64,000 nt of DNA from Malurus cyaneus samueli (lineage: Eukaryota; Chordata; Aves; Passeriformes; Maluridae): positions 46,679,814-46,743,813 of the forward strand of contig CM019217.1 in NCBI GenBank assembly GCA_009741485.1, read 5' to 3'. Under the pieces are notes generated by a model. That model was given only the letters and a program-made list of their open reading frames with translations, was not told the origin of the DNA and did no database searches. This document shows, one piece after another, positions 50,145 through 61,533 of the stretch. Each line of letters begins with the position of its first letter. Positions within the stretch are counted from its first letter, which is position 1. The position numbers and the translations under genes were made by a program.

Positions 50145-53100
50145 CTACAAAAGAATGAGACACAAAGGGTATTGAGCTCAAAGATGCTTCAATTTCCCTA
50201 GGTAGTGAGCGCTCGTCCCATCAAACCACCTATTAGTCACAAACTCATACAACCAAGAACTCTCAGGCCTCTTGAGATCTCCTGTCATCTTGAAAAAAGC
50301 AATACCAATGAGAGGCACTAGTTCCTCTTGAAGCATGTTCAGTTTATTGGTTTTCAATGGTTCAAGCAATTTATGATGGTTATGTGCCAACAGATATAAA
50401 TAAGTTTGCACATCCACTCTTTAGCAAAGACCTGGAGGCTCACTGCAAATTAGTTAACTCAGACAATCCAAACAATAAGTGGGCAGAAACATTTAAAATC
50501 ACAAGATTTTGCCACAGAACAAAAAAAACCCTTCTTTCATTTTTCTGCTTTAAAAGTTACTGGCTGACTTACCATAGCAATGGCTCATTCATAAATGCTT
50601 AGACTGGTATTTCAAAAAGAATTATACCTTTGCTGCATCCAGCTTTGCTACAGCACACTTTTAGTATTTTCTGAAAATGCTGAATAATACAGCTGTGTGT
50701 TCAAAATCATCTGTTCCTCGATACTGAATACTACCAAGGTTTGTATTTAAATAGTAGAAAACGTTGCTTCAAGGTACCTGAAGGCAGGCTTTCTGCTTTT
50801 CTTTGACTCACTATACAGTGTACTCAAAATAATGCCAACAGAGAAAATACCTGTTTAGCTATCCAATGCAGTTAACAGTTTTTCAAGAGCTATGTTTGCA
50901 TGTTTGCATATGTATACAATTTAGGCTTTATACAAACCACAACAATAGGCTTATCTTCGAGTAAGTTAAGTACACACAACACAAAATACCCTCTGTCAAT
51001 ATGTTTGCTTATCAGGAAAATAATAAACAAGCTTAGGAAATCTTTCAGATTAGATATTAACTGCAATTAAGACTGAATTTGTTATATGGTTTACAGTCAG
51101 AAACTGCACAAACAGCACCATCATTTTAAGGTGTTGTATTGGCAATGTTTTGCAGTCTTCATTTTATTCTGTGAAGGTTGAAAGGAAGGAATAAGGTTGG
51201 TATTCATCATCACATAAATAAATAATATTTCTATTGCTGTAATTAATTTCATTTTTTATTTCATTTACAACCATCCTGCATATTATTAGGCTATTAATTA
51301 GTTAGATTATGTTTTAAGTGGCTGTTATATCAGTTGTCCTTCCTTGTACAATATACAAGGAATATATGAGCATATCTTTAATACAGAGCCCAATCAGCAC
51401 TTAAAATTCCTTTTAATTACCTTAATTGAGTTGTCTGTTTGGTTTCAGAATGTGAGAAATACTAAATGCTTTCAAGTTCACCAGATACATTCAAACAAAG
51501 GTGGTTCCCTGTAAATGGCTTTTAGACAATTCATCACTCCAGTACTGGAAGCCATGAACTAAATAGGCAACCTGTAGGAAAAATTAAAAAAAAATAGCAC
51601 ACAAAAAATATACACAGTAAAAAAGTAGCACAAAAAATACAAAAGTAGTATTTAAAGATATTACATTTTTGGTAGCACAATAGTAAAACTTGTCTGCCAT
51701 TTGCTAGGTATTGAGCACTTGCCTTTGCAAACACAACAGAGATAATATGTATTTACATGTTTCTGTGGTTTAAAACTGCTGAGGGAACAGTGTATGGTAG
51801 GGGAGCTGCAGGAAAGAGACGGTAATTTTTAGAAGACACGAAGCCTGGACAAAACTACCCACCTGGACAAATCAAAAAATTGCTTCAGCTGAGTGAGCCC
51901 CTCTTTTACCCTGGATAAGGTTCCTACCCTGTGCAGAACTGATGTGAACAAGATGGGGCAGTTCCTGATGGGACTAACTCTGCCCCCGTGCTTGCCAGGG
52001 TGGTGGTGGAGCAGCATCCACAGCATGAGATGCAGCAGGGCCAGCTGACACAGCAGTCAGGAGTCAGGACACTGCACTGGGGGTGACTCCCTAAGTGTCC
52101 ACAAACCCCATGGGCCAGAGGAGAGCCTGTAAAGCATGGTCACATATCCCAGAGCTTGTTAAAATTCACAGTGAAGAGAGAGGTGGATGAAATAAAAGAG
52201 CGCAAAATGTCCTGTGGATATGAAAAATGCTGACTTGGTCTCAGTCAGTGGGGCAAATAATAATTGTGATTCAGAGGCTGGTATTGCCTCCATGGCAATA
52301 TTCAAGGTATGCTTCAATTCATTTTTAATATAAATATCTGTGTTACGCTGTGTGCCTGTGGTTTCATATTCCCAGGAGTGAGACTGGGGAAGAAATACCT
52401 GTAAAGGTGACTACAGGGCTTAATTTTTAAGTCCCTAAAGCCTGGGAGCTTTAGGCAGGGGCTTGAGCCATATGTTTTATTTATTTTAGGAAGGGTCCCC
52501 TAGACATATTATTGAACTAGCCTTGGTTACTGTTATTGATATCTGACATAAGGTTATACTTAATCACTAACATTTAGTACCACTACTATGAGGAATCTGA
52601 AAAATCCAGTCTGACCAGCCAATCTACCATTAAGGGAAATCCTTTCCAGACCCCAACAGGCAACTGCATAAATAAAGCACACAGCAAAATATCAAACAAA
52701 TGAAGAAGCTGTCATATAAACAAGCCAAACAAGCTAGTAAAAACCACACTAGCATGTAAAGTAGGAAAAGGGAGATCTATGCCATGAGAATGAGACATAT
52801 GAATCAGGACAGCCAATGCCCTTACTTGCAAGGGATCTGACGATAGAGGGGCAGGCAGAGCACAGGAATTGGAGGCTCTGACTCTCTCTTTGTGGTCACA
52901 CACTAGAAGCAACAAGCAGCAACTTTTTCAAAACAACATAGGAGGAAGTATGTGGTTGTAGTGAAAGACTTGGAGGTGTATCGGAGAATAGACGATCTTC
53001 CTTTCTTGCCTATAATTTTGTGGAGGGAGTTTTTGACTATTTGTCTTGAACCCATGCATTGACCATTCCCCAAGCAGAGGGTTTTTTTTTTTTTTTAAAG

Positions 53101-54926
53101 TTATTTATGTGCAGATTTCAAGAGCTGGCAGATGCTCCATGGACTTATATGTTCTGAACTATACTTTCCAGTGGAGTGAGGGAGATTTCATTGAAAACCC
53201 TCATGCTCTATAGCCAGATGAATATTATATTCTACTTTTTCATCCCTTCAGAGGAGGCAATCACATACTTTTTATAAACATGAACAAAGCTGAACAGGTA
53301 AGTGACCTGTTCAGCCAGTACTGCAACTCTCCGCTACTTGTGATAATTAACCTGTTTGTTATACCGGATTTGCATTTTCAAATTTTAAAAAGTCAAGAAA
53401 TGTTACATTGCTGGAGAACAACTTAGGTCAGCAGTTGAAAGAGAATAATCTAAGACACTTAGAGTGTGAAATTGAATCGAGTCCATGCTGTTTACATCAG
53501 AAAAGTACTTAGTTCAGTAAGCTCAGCCCAGCTCTGTATGTAGTCACTTCAGCCATGTGGGTTCCAAATTAGTCCTTTCCCAATACCTGTATTAAATACC
53601 ATTTCTCTTACAGCTTCAGTGTCACTGAACTTGCATTCCAGCTGAGACTTAAAGGACATTATATTAATTTCAGCTTTTCTGAGAATATGAAAGTAGAAAT
53701 CATACAAAGCGTCTACACTAAATTACATTAAAAAATTAATAGGCTACTAACAGGTTTTAATCACAGTGTAATCATCCCCTTTTCCTACAAGCTAGGTCTG
53801 TAATCACTATGTATTTGAATGGGATTCTTACATCTTAGACATATAGCTATAAAGACAGGAGGTTTTTGTCTTAGTTTTTCACCATTAATGTTGATATATT
53901 TATATTATTAGAGTAAAAACAAAAATCCACAAAATGACTAAAGAAATCCACACTGAAGTATTTTCTAAAAAATTAGTGCGAAAATCTGTCAATGGAAAGT
54001 TAGTGTGCCAGTGACAGTGGTTTTAAAATAAAAGAATCCACCAGATTTATGTTATTGCTCCTATGTACTTTACTTTCCTTCCAGAATGAACCCAACTCTT
54101 TTAAAGAATAAGTTTCACAGGAGCATTTTTTTTTTTCTCACACAGAAACATAATCGCTTGGGAATAAAAAATGAATTATTTGACCTTGTGCAATGGATCA
54201 GATATCTGACTCACTATACCACACTCATTACAATCAAACTCAAGTCTCTGCAAACAGAGGGAAATACCTATTTAAATGCATGGCTCCTGCATGACAACCT
54301 CCTTGCTTTATTTCCAGTAGCAGCCAGTGACAAGAGCTACATGGCATTGCAGAGATGGAGAACAAAAGTTGTCTCTTTGTAGTTCTGCCATCAAGTTTCA
54401 TGCTCTACCTCACTACACACCTCTAATGCAAATTCCCAAATACCAATCTGATTGCCAAATGATAGTGAGGAGCCTAAATAGTTTTTTTTAAGTCTCCTCT
54501 GAGTATTTAATTTTCTAGAAAATGTCTACAGTCAGTTCAAGACCAGTATGTGAAAAAACAGGGTGAAAACAGGTTGATGAAATAAGTTGTTAATGAGTAG
54601 ATTACGCAGAAAAGGGATTCATGAGGAAATGAAGTTGTGCAGACAGGAAATGAAAAGGCAGAAATATAGGGAGGATGACAAATATTGATAAAATAATATT
54701 TTTATGGCATTTAATTAGTTTGTTTTGTTATTATTATTATTTTCTATTCCATCACTGAGATGAAATAGGGGAGACAATACTCTACCTACCCTTGTCAGGA
54801 TCAGTTTTTGTCTATGGTAAATTAGAACCACCTGCCTCTATTTGAGTTCTTTAACCATCCCAGCTGGAAGCTATAGGATATTGCAATCACAGAAACAAGC
54901 TCAGAGCATCACAGAAGTGACTAAGT
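50145..54926. other. Non-coding DNA, nothing firmly recognised
   Basis: No gene recognised in 4.8 kb. It includes an A-rich tract with an internal duplication of AGCACAAAAAATA-like words (51580-51648), a T15 run at 53082-53096, and a GC-richer patch at 51830-52110 that might be an old transposon but shows no diagnostic ends. Confidence 0.5.
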
Positions 54927-54980
54927 TTGATTTGAACTGCTTAGCCCAGGCCCTGCAATATACCCCTTAGCCACTCGTGA
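54927..54980 (-). mobile_element. Possible SINE relic, same type as that at 24278
   Basis: GATTTGAAC at 54929-54937 (a B-box-like word in reverse sense), then CCCAGGCCCTGC, then CCTTAGCCACTCG at 54964-54976, follow the closing half of the amniote SINE type noted at 24278-24385. Only about 50 bases are recognisable. Confidence 0.3.
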
Positions 54981-55629
54981 CAGCCATCAGAGCAAGGAGC
55001 TTGGTCTCACCTGCTCACACAGCTTGGCTGAATATCATGCATATTCACAGTGCATGAATATTCTTCACGAGTCATGAACAAAGTCAGGTAAGTAATTTTC
55101 TATACATGTTGTGAAACTTGGCATTGCAACTGTCACTATTGCTCAGCCCAGCCTCAGACACAGCAAGACGTCACCAATTGTTCAACTTTTGATTCACACG
55201 AAGCTGAGCAATTCTTCTGACCTTCTGGTTTTTGTGGCTCCTCTGTGCATGGTTCTTTTTTTAATCACTTCATTTTTTCCTTGGGTTGTCCTCTTTGGCA
55301 GGAGCTTTCTCATCCCTTTTCTCAGTTTTCTTAGCCCAGCTAAAGCTATCCTTGAACTTTCTCTATTTTACACCTTCACTTGTGTGTTAGAAACACTTGA
55401 CTGCAGGGTCTTGTCTTTTGTTCTCTGTTGGTGCAGCAATTAGTCAGACAAGTTCCTGACTCATGACTCCTCTCTGATTCATGATGGTATTGAAAAGAAA
55501 CAACAGTAACAATAACAGGAACAACAATAATAGAAGAACCTAAGAAGACTTCAGGTATTTAATACTAAACATACTTCATTGAAAATTTCTGGGATATGAT
55601 ATAAAAAATCACTAGCAATGCCAAGAAAG

Positions 55630-55658
55630 TATGTGTGCATATGTGTGTGTGTGTGTTG
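55630..55658 (+). repeat. TG microsatellite
   Basis: ATGTGTGCATATGTGTGTGT and more: about nine TG units with one interruption, probably length-polymorphic. Confidence 0.85.
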
Positions 55659-58389
55659 GAAACAAAGCCAAATTAAATAAAAAATCATGTTTAAGATAAT
55701 ACTTTTTATCTTCCTTTTTAAGTACTTCTTGTTACAAAAGAAAAAAAAGCCACAAAAAAACCCCACACTCCCCCCTGTTCCCCAGTCCAAACAAACAAGC
55801 AAGAGCTAAAAGCAGGGAGGAAAAGAAGCAGTCATAGGAAATGAGAGGGAGAAATGCAGATGACACACAGCATGTCAGACAGAAACAACAATATAAAGCC
55901 AGGAAATTGTTGTCCTCTAGTGATGACTTTGGCCCACAGTCATGCTCACCTCATCTTCCAGTACCGTTTGGAGAGTTAGCTGTGATACATGCTATAGTGT
56001 TCCTTTTTATATTTATATTTCTTCATTTTTATATGATTTCTACTTGCAGAGGTTTAGGAAAACACATTTTCCAGCAACTGCTTTTTAAGGATGCTGTCTC
56101 AGGGAAGAACTAGCTCACTTTTATTGCCTTTTGTCTCCTCATTTCTGACATCAGTGGGAAATAACCATCTGTGTAACTGCCAAATACATGTGAGAAAAAA
56201 ATCTATGCCAAAAAATAATATTACACTCCTAAGCAACATCCCCTTAAGCAAGGAACTTGGTGATGCAGACATCTCTCTGTACCTCCTTTCTGTGCCCACA
56301 CAAGAGGGACAGAGACAGACGAGAACCTGGCTTTGAATGCTTAATTGTATGAGGCTCTTTTGACTTTGCTGGCACCTTTGTCCCTGGTGCTTACCTTGCA
56401 GCTTTTTTTGTCCCTCATATCTCTCCATCAGAGCAGATAAGAGATATTTTCATGACCAAGTCTCGTGGAGTTTGTACTCATATCTGAGTGGATGTATTTT
56501 GAAGTTTGGGCAGTTTGCTCCTCTGTTGAGTTTTTTTGGAATCTTGTCTGTTACTAAAAAAAAAAAATAAATAAAAAAACCCAAAAAAACTCAAATATTT
56601 TTTAAAAGCAACCTAGGGAAATATTAAAATAATAAATAAGTCAGGCTCACTAGCAGATTTCTGGAATGATGTCTTGCCTTTAGGTTTAAAATTGGAATGT
56701 TTCACAGTAGCATTAATATGGCACAAAAAAGCAAACCCAAACAATTCAAAGGACATTAATATTCAATGTACAAACACACATTTTAAGAAACAGCAGGAAT
56801 TTTGGACTAAATAAAAGCAGAAATAAGCAGAGACAGCTGGGAGAGGCGAACAGGAAGGCTTGAAACTTTGTGCCAACAAATGATAAAGTGCAGTTTTTAC
56901 AAGCCTACTTTCTTTATTCCCATTTCAAATAAAAGAAGCATTTTGCTACTGTCAGTAATGTTTATGCACTGACTAAAGTTAAAAACACATCGGCTGCATG
57001 AAGTTTAGTTTTTTATTCAGCAGAGCCTATGTAAAATGCCTGTGAAAAAAACCTATTGTAAGATGCTCAAACTTAAGTTTCTTTAAAAAAAAATGTAAGA
57101 GGCTGACCTTGCTACCTTTGTACACAAGTAGTCACTTCAGGTCAGTAATAACCATTCAGGTATTATAAAGCACTGTGCACGCATTCATTTATCAATGGGA
57201 AATTTTAGGCATGTAAAGACAAGTCCAGCAAAAAAGGATTTACAGGATCAGGTCCTAATTTTTATCTGTCATACAGATAAAAACAGATTTAAAACTAAAT
57301 ACCTTCAAAAGCCAGAGGCAAAATACAGTACATATAAGTTAATCAGGCTGTAGAAAGGATGGAAGAGAAATCTAAGAAAGCAATAGTAATTTCTCTGTCT
57401 GTTTATAAGCTTGGGGTTGAGCATCCATATGTTTTACAACTGTTCAACCTTTTTCAGCTTTCCCTTGCTTCAAAATAGACTTTAAAAGAAAATACATATC
57501 TGTACGCATACAAATACATGTGTGTGCATTATGTATAAAAAAAAGAGTATTTCTATACAAGATGTAGAAATTGATACAATTTCACTGATATCACAAACCA
57601 CAGATTATAGTTTCAGCATAAGATAAAACATAAAAGGTACATAAAGACATGCTTTTAAAATAGTGTTTCTGGCCACAGACAATGATGACAGTCTTTCTTA
57701 AAGCACTTCTGTACTAAGGAAGGTGTATAACTTTATGGCTTCTTGTAACAACAGTTTTTGAGAAGAATTTAAACTCAGTGATTCTGAGTTTTAGAAAATT
57801 GGTGGCTTTTGAATTACATTCCACAGAGGGGTCCAAGACATACACACGGCACTGCATCTAAAAGCCATCATAGTAGTTCAGAATTATTTCACGATTTTAT
57901 TTCTATGAATTACATTCTTCCTTTGTTGCAGATCCAAATAATACAGATCTTTTAGGAAGCCATTACTCTGTTGCAATGAAATAACACACACAAAGAAACT
58001 TTTTCATGCACCAAGTATGTGCATTTGTAAGCTTTAGTACAAGCACCATGAATCTTGGGCACTTTGGCTGGGGCACTGGGAAAGGTAACTGTACTAGTGA
58101 AAAAAAATCCCTAAATCCCTTCATGATCCAACAGCTGAAGCAATATGTGTTATGGAGCCAAGCTGGCAAACAAAGAAATGGAGATGGATCTTACTTGGGG
58201 CTGTCAACGCAGTAGCAAGAAGAAAATTCCAATGGTAAAATTAAATCATATTGAATCTGTATGGCAAATGTTATTTTTTTTAAAGTATTGAGGAGAGGAA
58301 AAACAATTACCAAACAAGAATTGTACAAAAAATTTGGTCTATTACTAGAACCATATTTTCTTATACTCACACTTTAAATCAATGCTGAC
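55659..58389. other. AT-rich non-coding DNA
   Basis: No gene recognised. A-rich tract at 56556-56590. Frames at 55841-56428 overlap on both strands with no known product. The interval 56930-57040 has an enhancer-like look (repeat-free, TTTATG-type words) but nothing specific. Confidence 0.5.
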
Positions 58390-58680
58390 AGACGAACATG
58401 AACATTATTGGCCCAAGTTCTGTCCCAGCTAGTAAATAGAACCAGTACGGACCGAAACAAATTTATCATGTTGGGAATTAATGCTGCTTGCCAAAAAGCA
58501 TTGTGATGTGCAGCTACAGCCCTACAATAATCAATCATCAATCAATCAGAAAAAGAGCTTATTCTGCCATTGTACAAAGATCTTAATTTAATATAAGTAC
58601 ACTGTTCTCAAGAGATAAGAGATGAAGATTTCTTCCAATGAATTGTTTCCATGGAGTCGACATATTTAAACCTAGGAATA
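58390..58680. promoter_or_regulatory. Candidate enhancer with PBX-type site cluster
   Basis: Repeat-poor 290 bases with several retained CpG (near 58393, 58448, 58453 and 58659), homeodomain words, and a run of three overlapping ATCAATCA motifs at 58530-58548. It resembles the candidate at 2940-3720 in style and in using the same PBX-type motif. Conservation is not measurable here. Confidence 0.35.
58530..58548 (-). promoter_or_regulatory. Three overlapping TGATTGAT (PBX-HOX type) motifs
   Basis: On the plus strand ATCAATCA begins at 58530, 58537 and 58541; each is TGATTGAT on the minus strand, the shared core of PBX-HOX heterodimer sites. The overlap means it can also be described as a short imperfect ATCA/AATC repeat, so clustering may come from slippage rather than selection. 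Confidence 0.45.
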
Positions 58681-59579
58681 TATACAAAACAAGACAATAC
58701 AAAGCAAGAGAAAATGTGTAGATAGAAGCAGCACTAGTAGGATTCCCATCCTTCTATTTCTTACTTAATTTAAAAAAATGCAGCATCCTAACTTTTTCAA
58801 TCTAGGAAGAGGGAAGAATATTATAACCCATACCAAAATATTCCTGAGGAATTTAAAACTTAATATTCCCTTTCAAAATGACAGGAAATAGTCCACTGAT
58901 CCAAATTTTGTCAGTGGAAGCTGATCCAATGAAATGTATGCCCTTTTAGAGAAAGTGGAGGGCTATTTTAAGCCATGGAAACAAAAAGAATTCTATTAGA
59001 AGGCTGATAATCATATAGGTTAAGATAACGGTTAAGTACGTAAAAAACATGCATAAAATCCTCAGAATAAATTCAAAATCAGAGTGCAAAAATTATTTGA
59101 ATCTGTCAAAGTTTTTATATTCAAATTTATAACTCTTGAGACCTCCTGATAAAAATATTATATCCCCTGGAAAATGAAGGGGATGGAAGGAGAAGAAAAA
59201 CATTTCTGCTGTTTATTTTTGAATTATAGGCATTTTCTTTCCCTTAAGTGAGCTTACAACCACCCTGGCACCTATTCTGCACCACTAAATAACAACTGGA
59301 TGCTCATGCTTGAAAAGCTGGGTGAGGGAAGCAATTTAAAATTTATTTTCATAGTGGAAAATAGGTTTTGCCAAAATAGTTTCAGTTTATGAAAGGAGAG
59401 AACAGCTGTATTTAGTTTATAATAAATCTTTCACAAATAAGTAAAAGCAAATAGACAGCACAACTGTAACCCATAAAAGTGGAAAATATTAAACAACAGA
59501 CAGTGAAATTGTTAAACTTTCCCACAGATGCTATTGGTAAAGTGCCTCTGCAGAATTCGTACATGAAATGTGCATGAAA
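58681..59579. other. AT-rich non-coding DNA
   Basis: Nothing recognised in 900 bases. Confidence 0.5.
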
Positions 59580-60310
59580 AGCGAACCTGAAGGCAAGCGG
59601 CATTGGAATGAGGCAGAATTACTTATTAGAGAAATATCCTATTAAGGTGGCTATTTTCAGTATGGAGGAAGGTGTCTCCAGCAGCTTCCTGCTCCTATTA
59701 CTGAATGTTAGTGCAGAATAATTACTTGCTTGCCAAAAATGAGAGGACATTGACCCCGCAGACTTATTGAATTCGTACTGCTTGCCTTCAGGCCATGTCG
59801 GGGGTTATTCAATTTTGCCTGAGGAGGACAATCTATTATGAGAGATGAGTCAAGAAGGCACCTTCCCTGATTGCCCCCCAAAACCATTATCGCAGCGTGG
59901 AGGGGGCACGAGCAGGGAGTGGACGGACACGGCAGCGCTGATCCCGATTACCGGGGGACCAGACACAATTTGCATCGTGAGCAGCACTGGAGCTCTGGGC
60001 AATCAGCAGGGCCGGGGCCGGCAGCCACACGAGCGCTGTGCCGCTAATTGCTTGTGCTTGGCGTGGAAACCTTCACCCTCACGACGAGGAGGCTCGGTGC
60101 CTTCATCTGCACCTGGGTGAATATTTGTACATTGACAAAGAAACGAGAGCTGTCCCCAAAGGGAAAACCCAATATTTAAGGTGCAATGCATTTTTACACC
60201 TCTGATGCTGCTTCTTGTTACAGTGCTAATTGTTTGATGTTGTTTTCCAGCAACTTTGTGAGACAGTCAAGTCACAGCTTCATTTAAGATGAACAGACTC
60301 ATAAGACCAA
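59580..60310. promoter_or_regulatory. Candidate regulatory region around a CpG-dense core
   Basis: Repeat-free 730 bases in three parts: an AT-rich left arm with TAAT words (59580-59880), a CpG-dense core (59891-60095), and a right arm with a SOX-type ACAAAG at 60135-60140 and several TATTTAA/TAATTG words. Just past the core, TTGTTTTCCAG at 60240-60250 is a plausible splice acceptor, but no matching exon is evident. This is the part of the window that looks most like a promoter or enhancer under selection. The target gene and direction cannot be told from the sequence. Confidence 0.45.
59891..60095. promoter_or_regulatory. Short CpG island-like core
   Basis: I count 18 CpG in about 205 bases with roughly 60% GC, while neighbouring kilobases are mostly below 40% GC and nearly CpG-free. 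Within it are a homeodomain word CTAATTG (60044-60050) and an octamer ATTTGCAT (59968-59975). A 91-codon plus-strand frame (59845-60120) and a 62-codon minus-strand frame cover it; both are explained by stop-codon depletion in GC-rich DNA and show no domain. Retained CpG implies an unmethylated element in the germ line or a recent GC-rich insertion. Confidence 0.6.
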
Positions 60311-61462
60311 CAAAAAGGTTTTTGTGGAGTTAAAAGCCAAAACAACCAAACCAAATGAAACTCCAGAGGATTCATTTTGGTTGAAAGATAAATATGTGAT
60401 TCTTCGCGACAAGCTTGCCCCAGCATCAATGGGAATCTCTCTAGTGGCTTTTAATCACTTCAAATCAGGCCACTTTTTTCACAGGAAGGTACTGTCCTTT
60501 CAAGATTTTACAGGTTACTCAGGTCTGAAAGGAGTACTGTATTACATACCTGAACACAGTTGCTAAATTTATGGAATTAATTGGTCATGTAAAACAAATC
60601 AATATTTTTGCATTCTCAAAGGATACATGCTTCCAATGTTGCCTGCTGCTGGTGAAATTGATCAGAATCCTGACTCAAAGCCAAATGAATCCACTGGAAG
60701 TGTTCTGTGACTCATTTAAGTATGTTTGGCTTAATTTGAACCACGTTAAACTCTTTGCTTGTGGGAAAACAAAAGCTGAGAACAGAAATAATGTGAAAAT
60801 ATAGGTGTCAGTACAGAAAAATTTTACTGTTTCCTCAGTCTGTTTATAAACTGGGGAATCATTCTCTAGTCCTTACACCCTGTTTTCCAATATTTTATGT
60901 AGTTTGGAGTTGTTCTAACATCCACAAAAGCCTGAAATACCTTTTTCTAAGTTTGAAAGTTAGTTAAAACCCATGGCTAGCAAGTTTACAAAATTAAAAT
61001 CAAATATGCCTTTTAGCACATCCTAGTAACCATAAAAAACCCACTTTCTAATGTTATGCTGTCCACGTTGACATCAGTGATCATACTTAGAAAGAGAAAA
61101 ATTATTCTAATACTACCTAAGCATGGACCACCAAATCCAAGAGCAAGGTAAAGTGAGTACAAATATAAACTAATCTATTCTGCCATGGTGACAGGTCTGT
61201 CACTGGTCTGTGGGGATGGTTTGATGGGTACAGTGTGTATGTATGTACAAGTTACCAAACTGATTCCTCTTGAAACCTCAGCTTGAATTACATGAGGGCA
61301 AACAAAGGAAGATGAAGACATTGTGTCAATCTTGTTTGCAGTGAATAAGAGCAGTCCATATTTAAGGGCTTGGTTTAAGACCTCTAGGTTGTATTCAGAC
61401 TGGTAAAGTCAGTCTTTTCCTCATGAAAACTCAATCCCATAACTTTACTGCTTTCCTTAAAT
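60311..61462. other. Non-coding DNA, nothing recognised
   Basis: No gene, transposon or motif cluster. Frames of 77-80 codons at 60324-60804 on the plus strand have no recognisable product. Confidence 0.5.
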
Positions 61463-61533
61463 AAAAAAAACAAAAACAAAACCAAAACCAAAAAAAACAA
61501 CAACAACAAAAAAAAAAAAACCAAAAACAAACC
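61463..61533 (+). repeat. 71-base A/C-only low-complexity tract
   Basis: All 71 bases are A or C, built from A-runs, (AAAC)n, (AACC)-like and a clean (AAC)4 block, with A13 inside. The mixed unit structure suggests repeated slippage in what was perhaps a homopolymer or a retroposon tail. No retroposon body is visible to the left. Confidence 0.85.

Noticed and set aside
59968..59975. Octamer ATTTGCAT in the CpG core as a specific POU-factor signal
   Set aside because: The same octamer also occurs at 36313 and 53368, and in reverse sense near 2327 and 54427, so it is not enriched beyond chance in AT-rich DNA.
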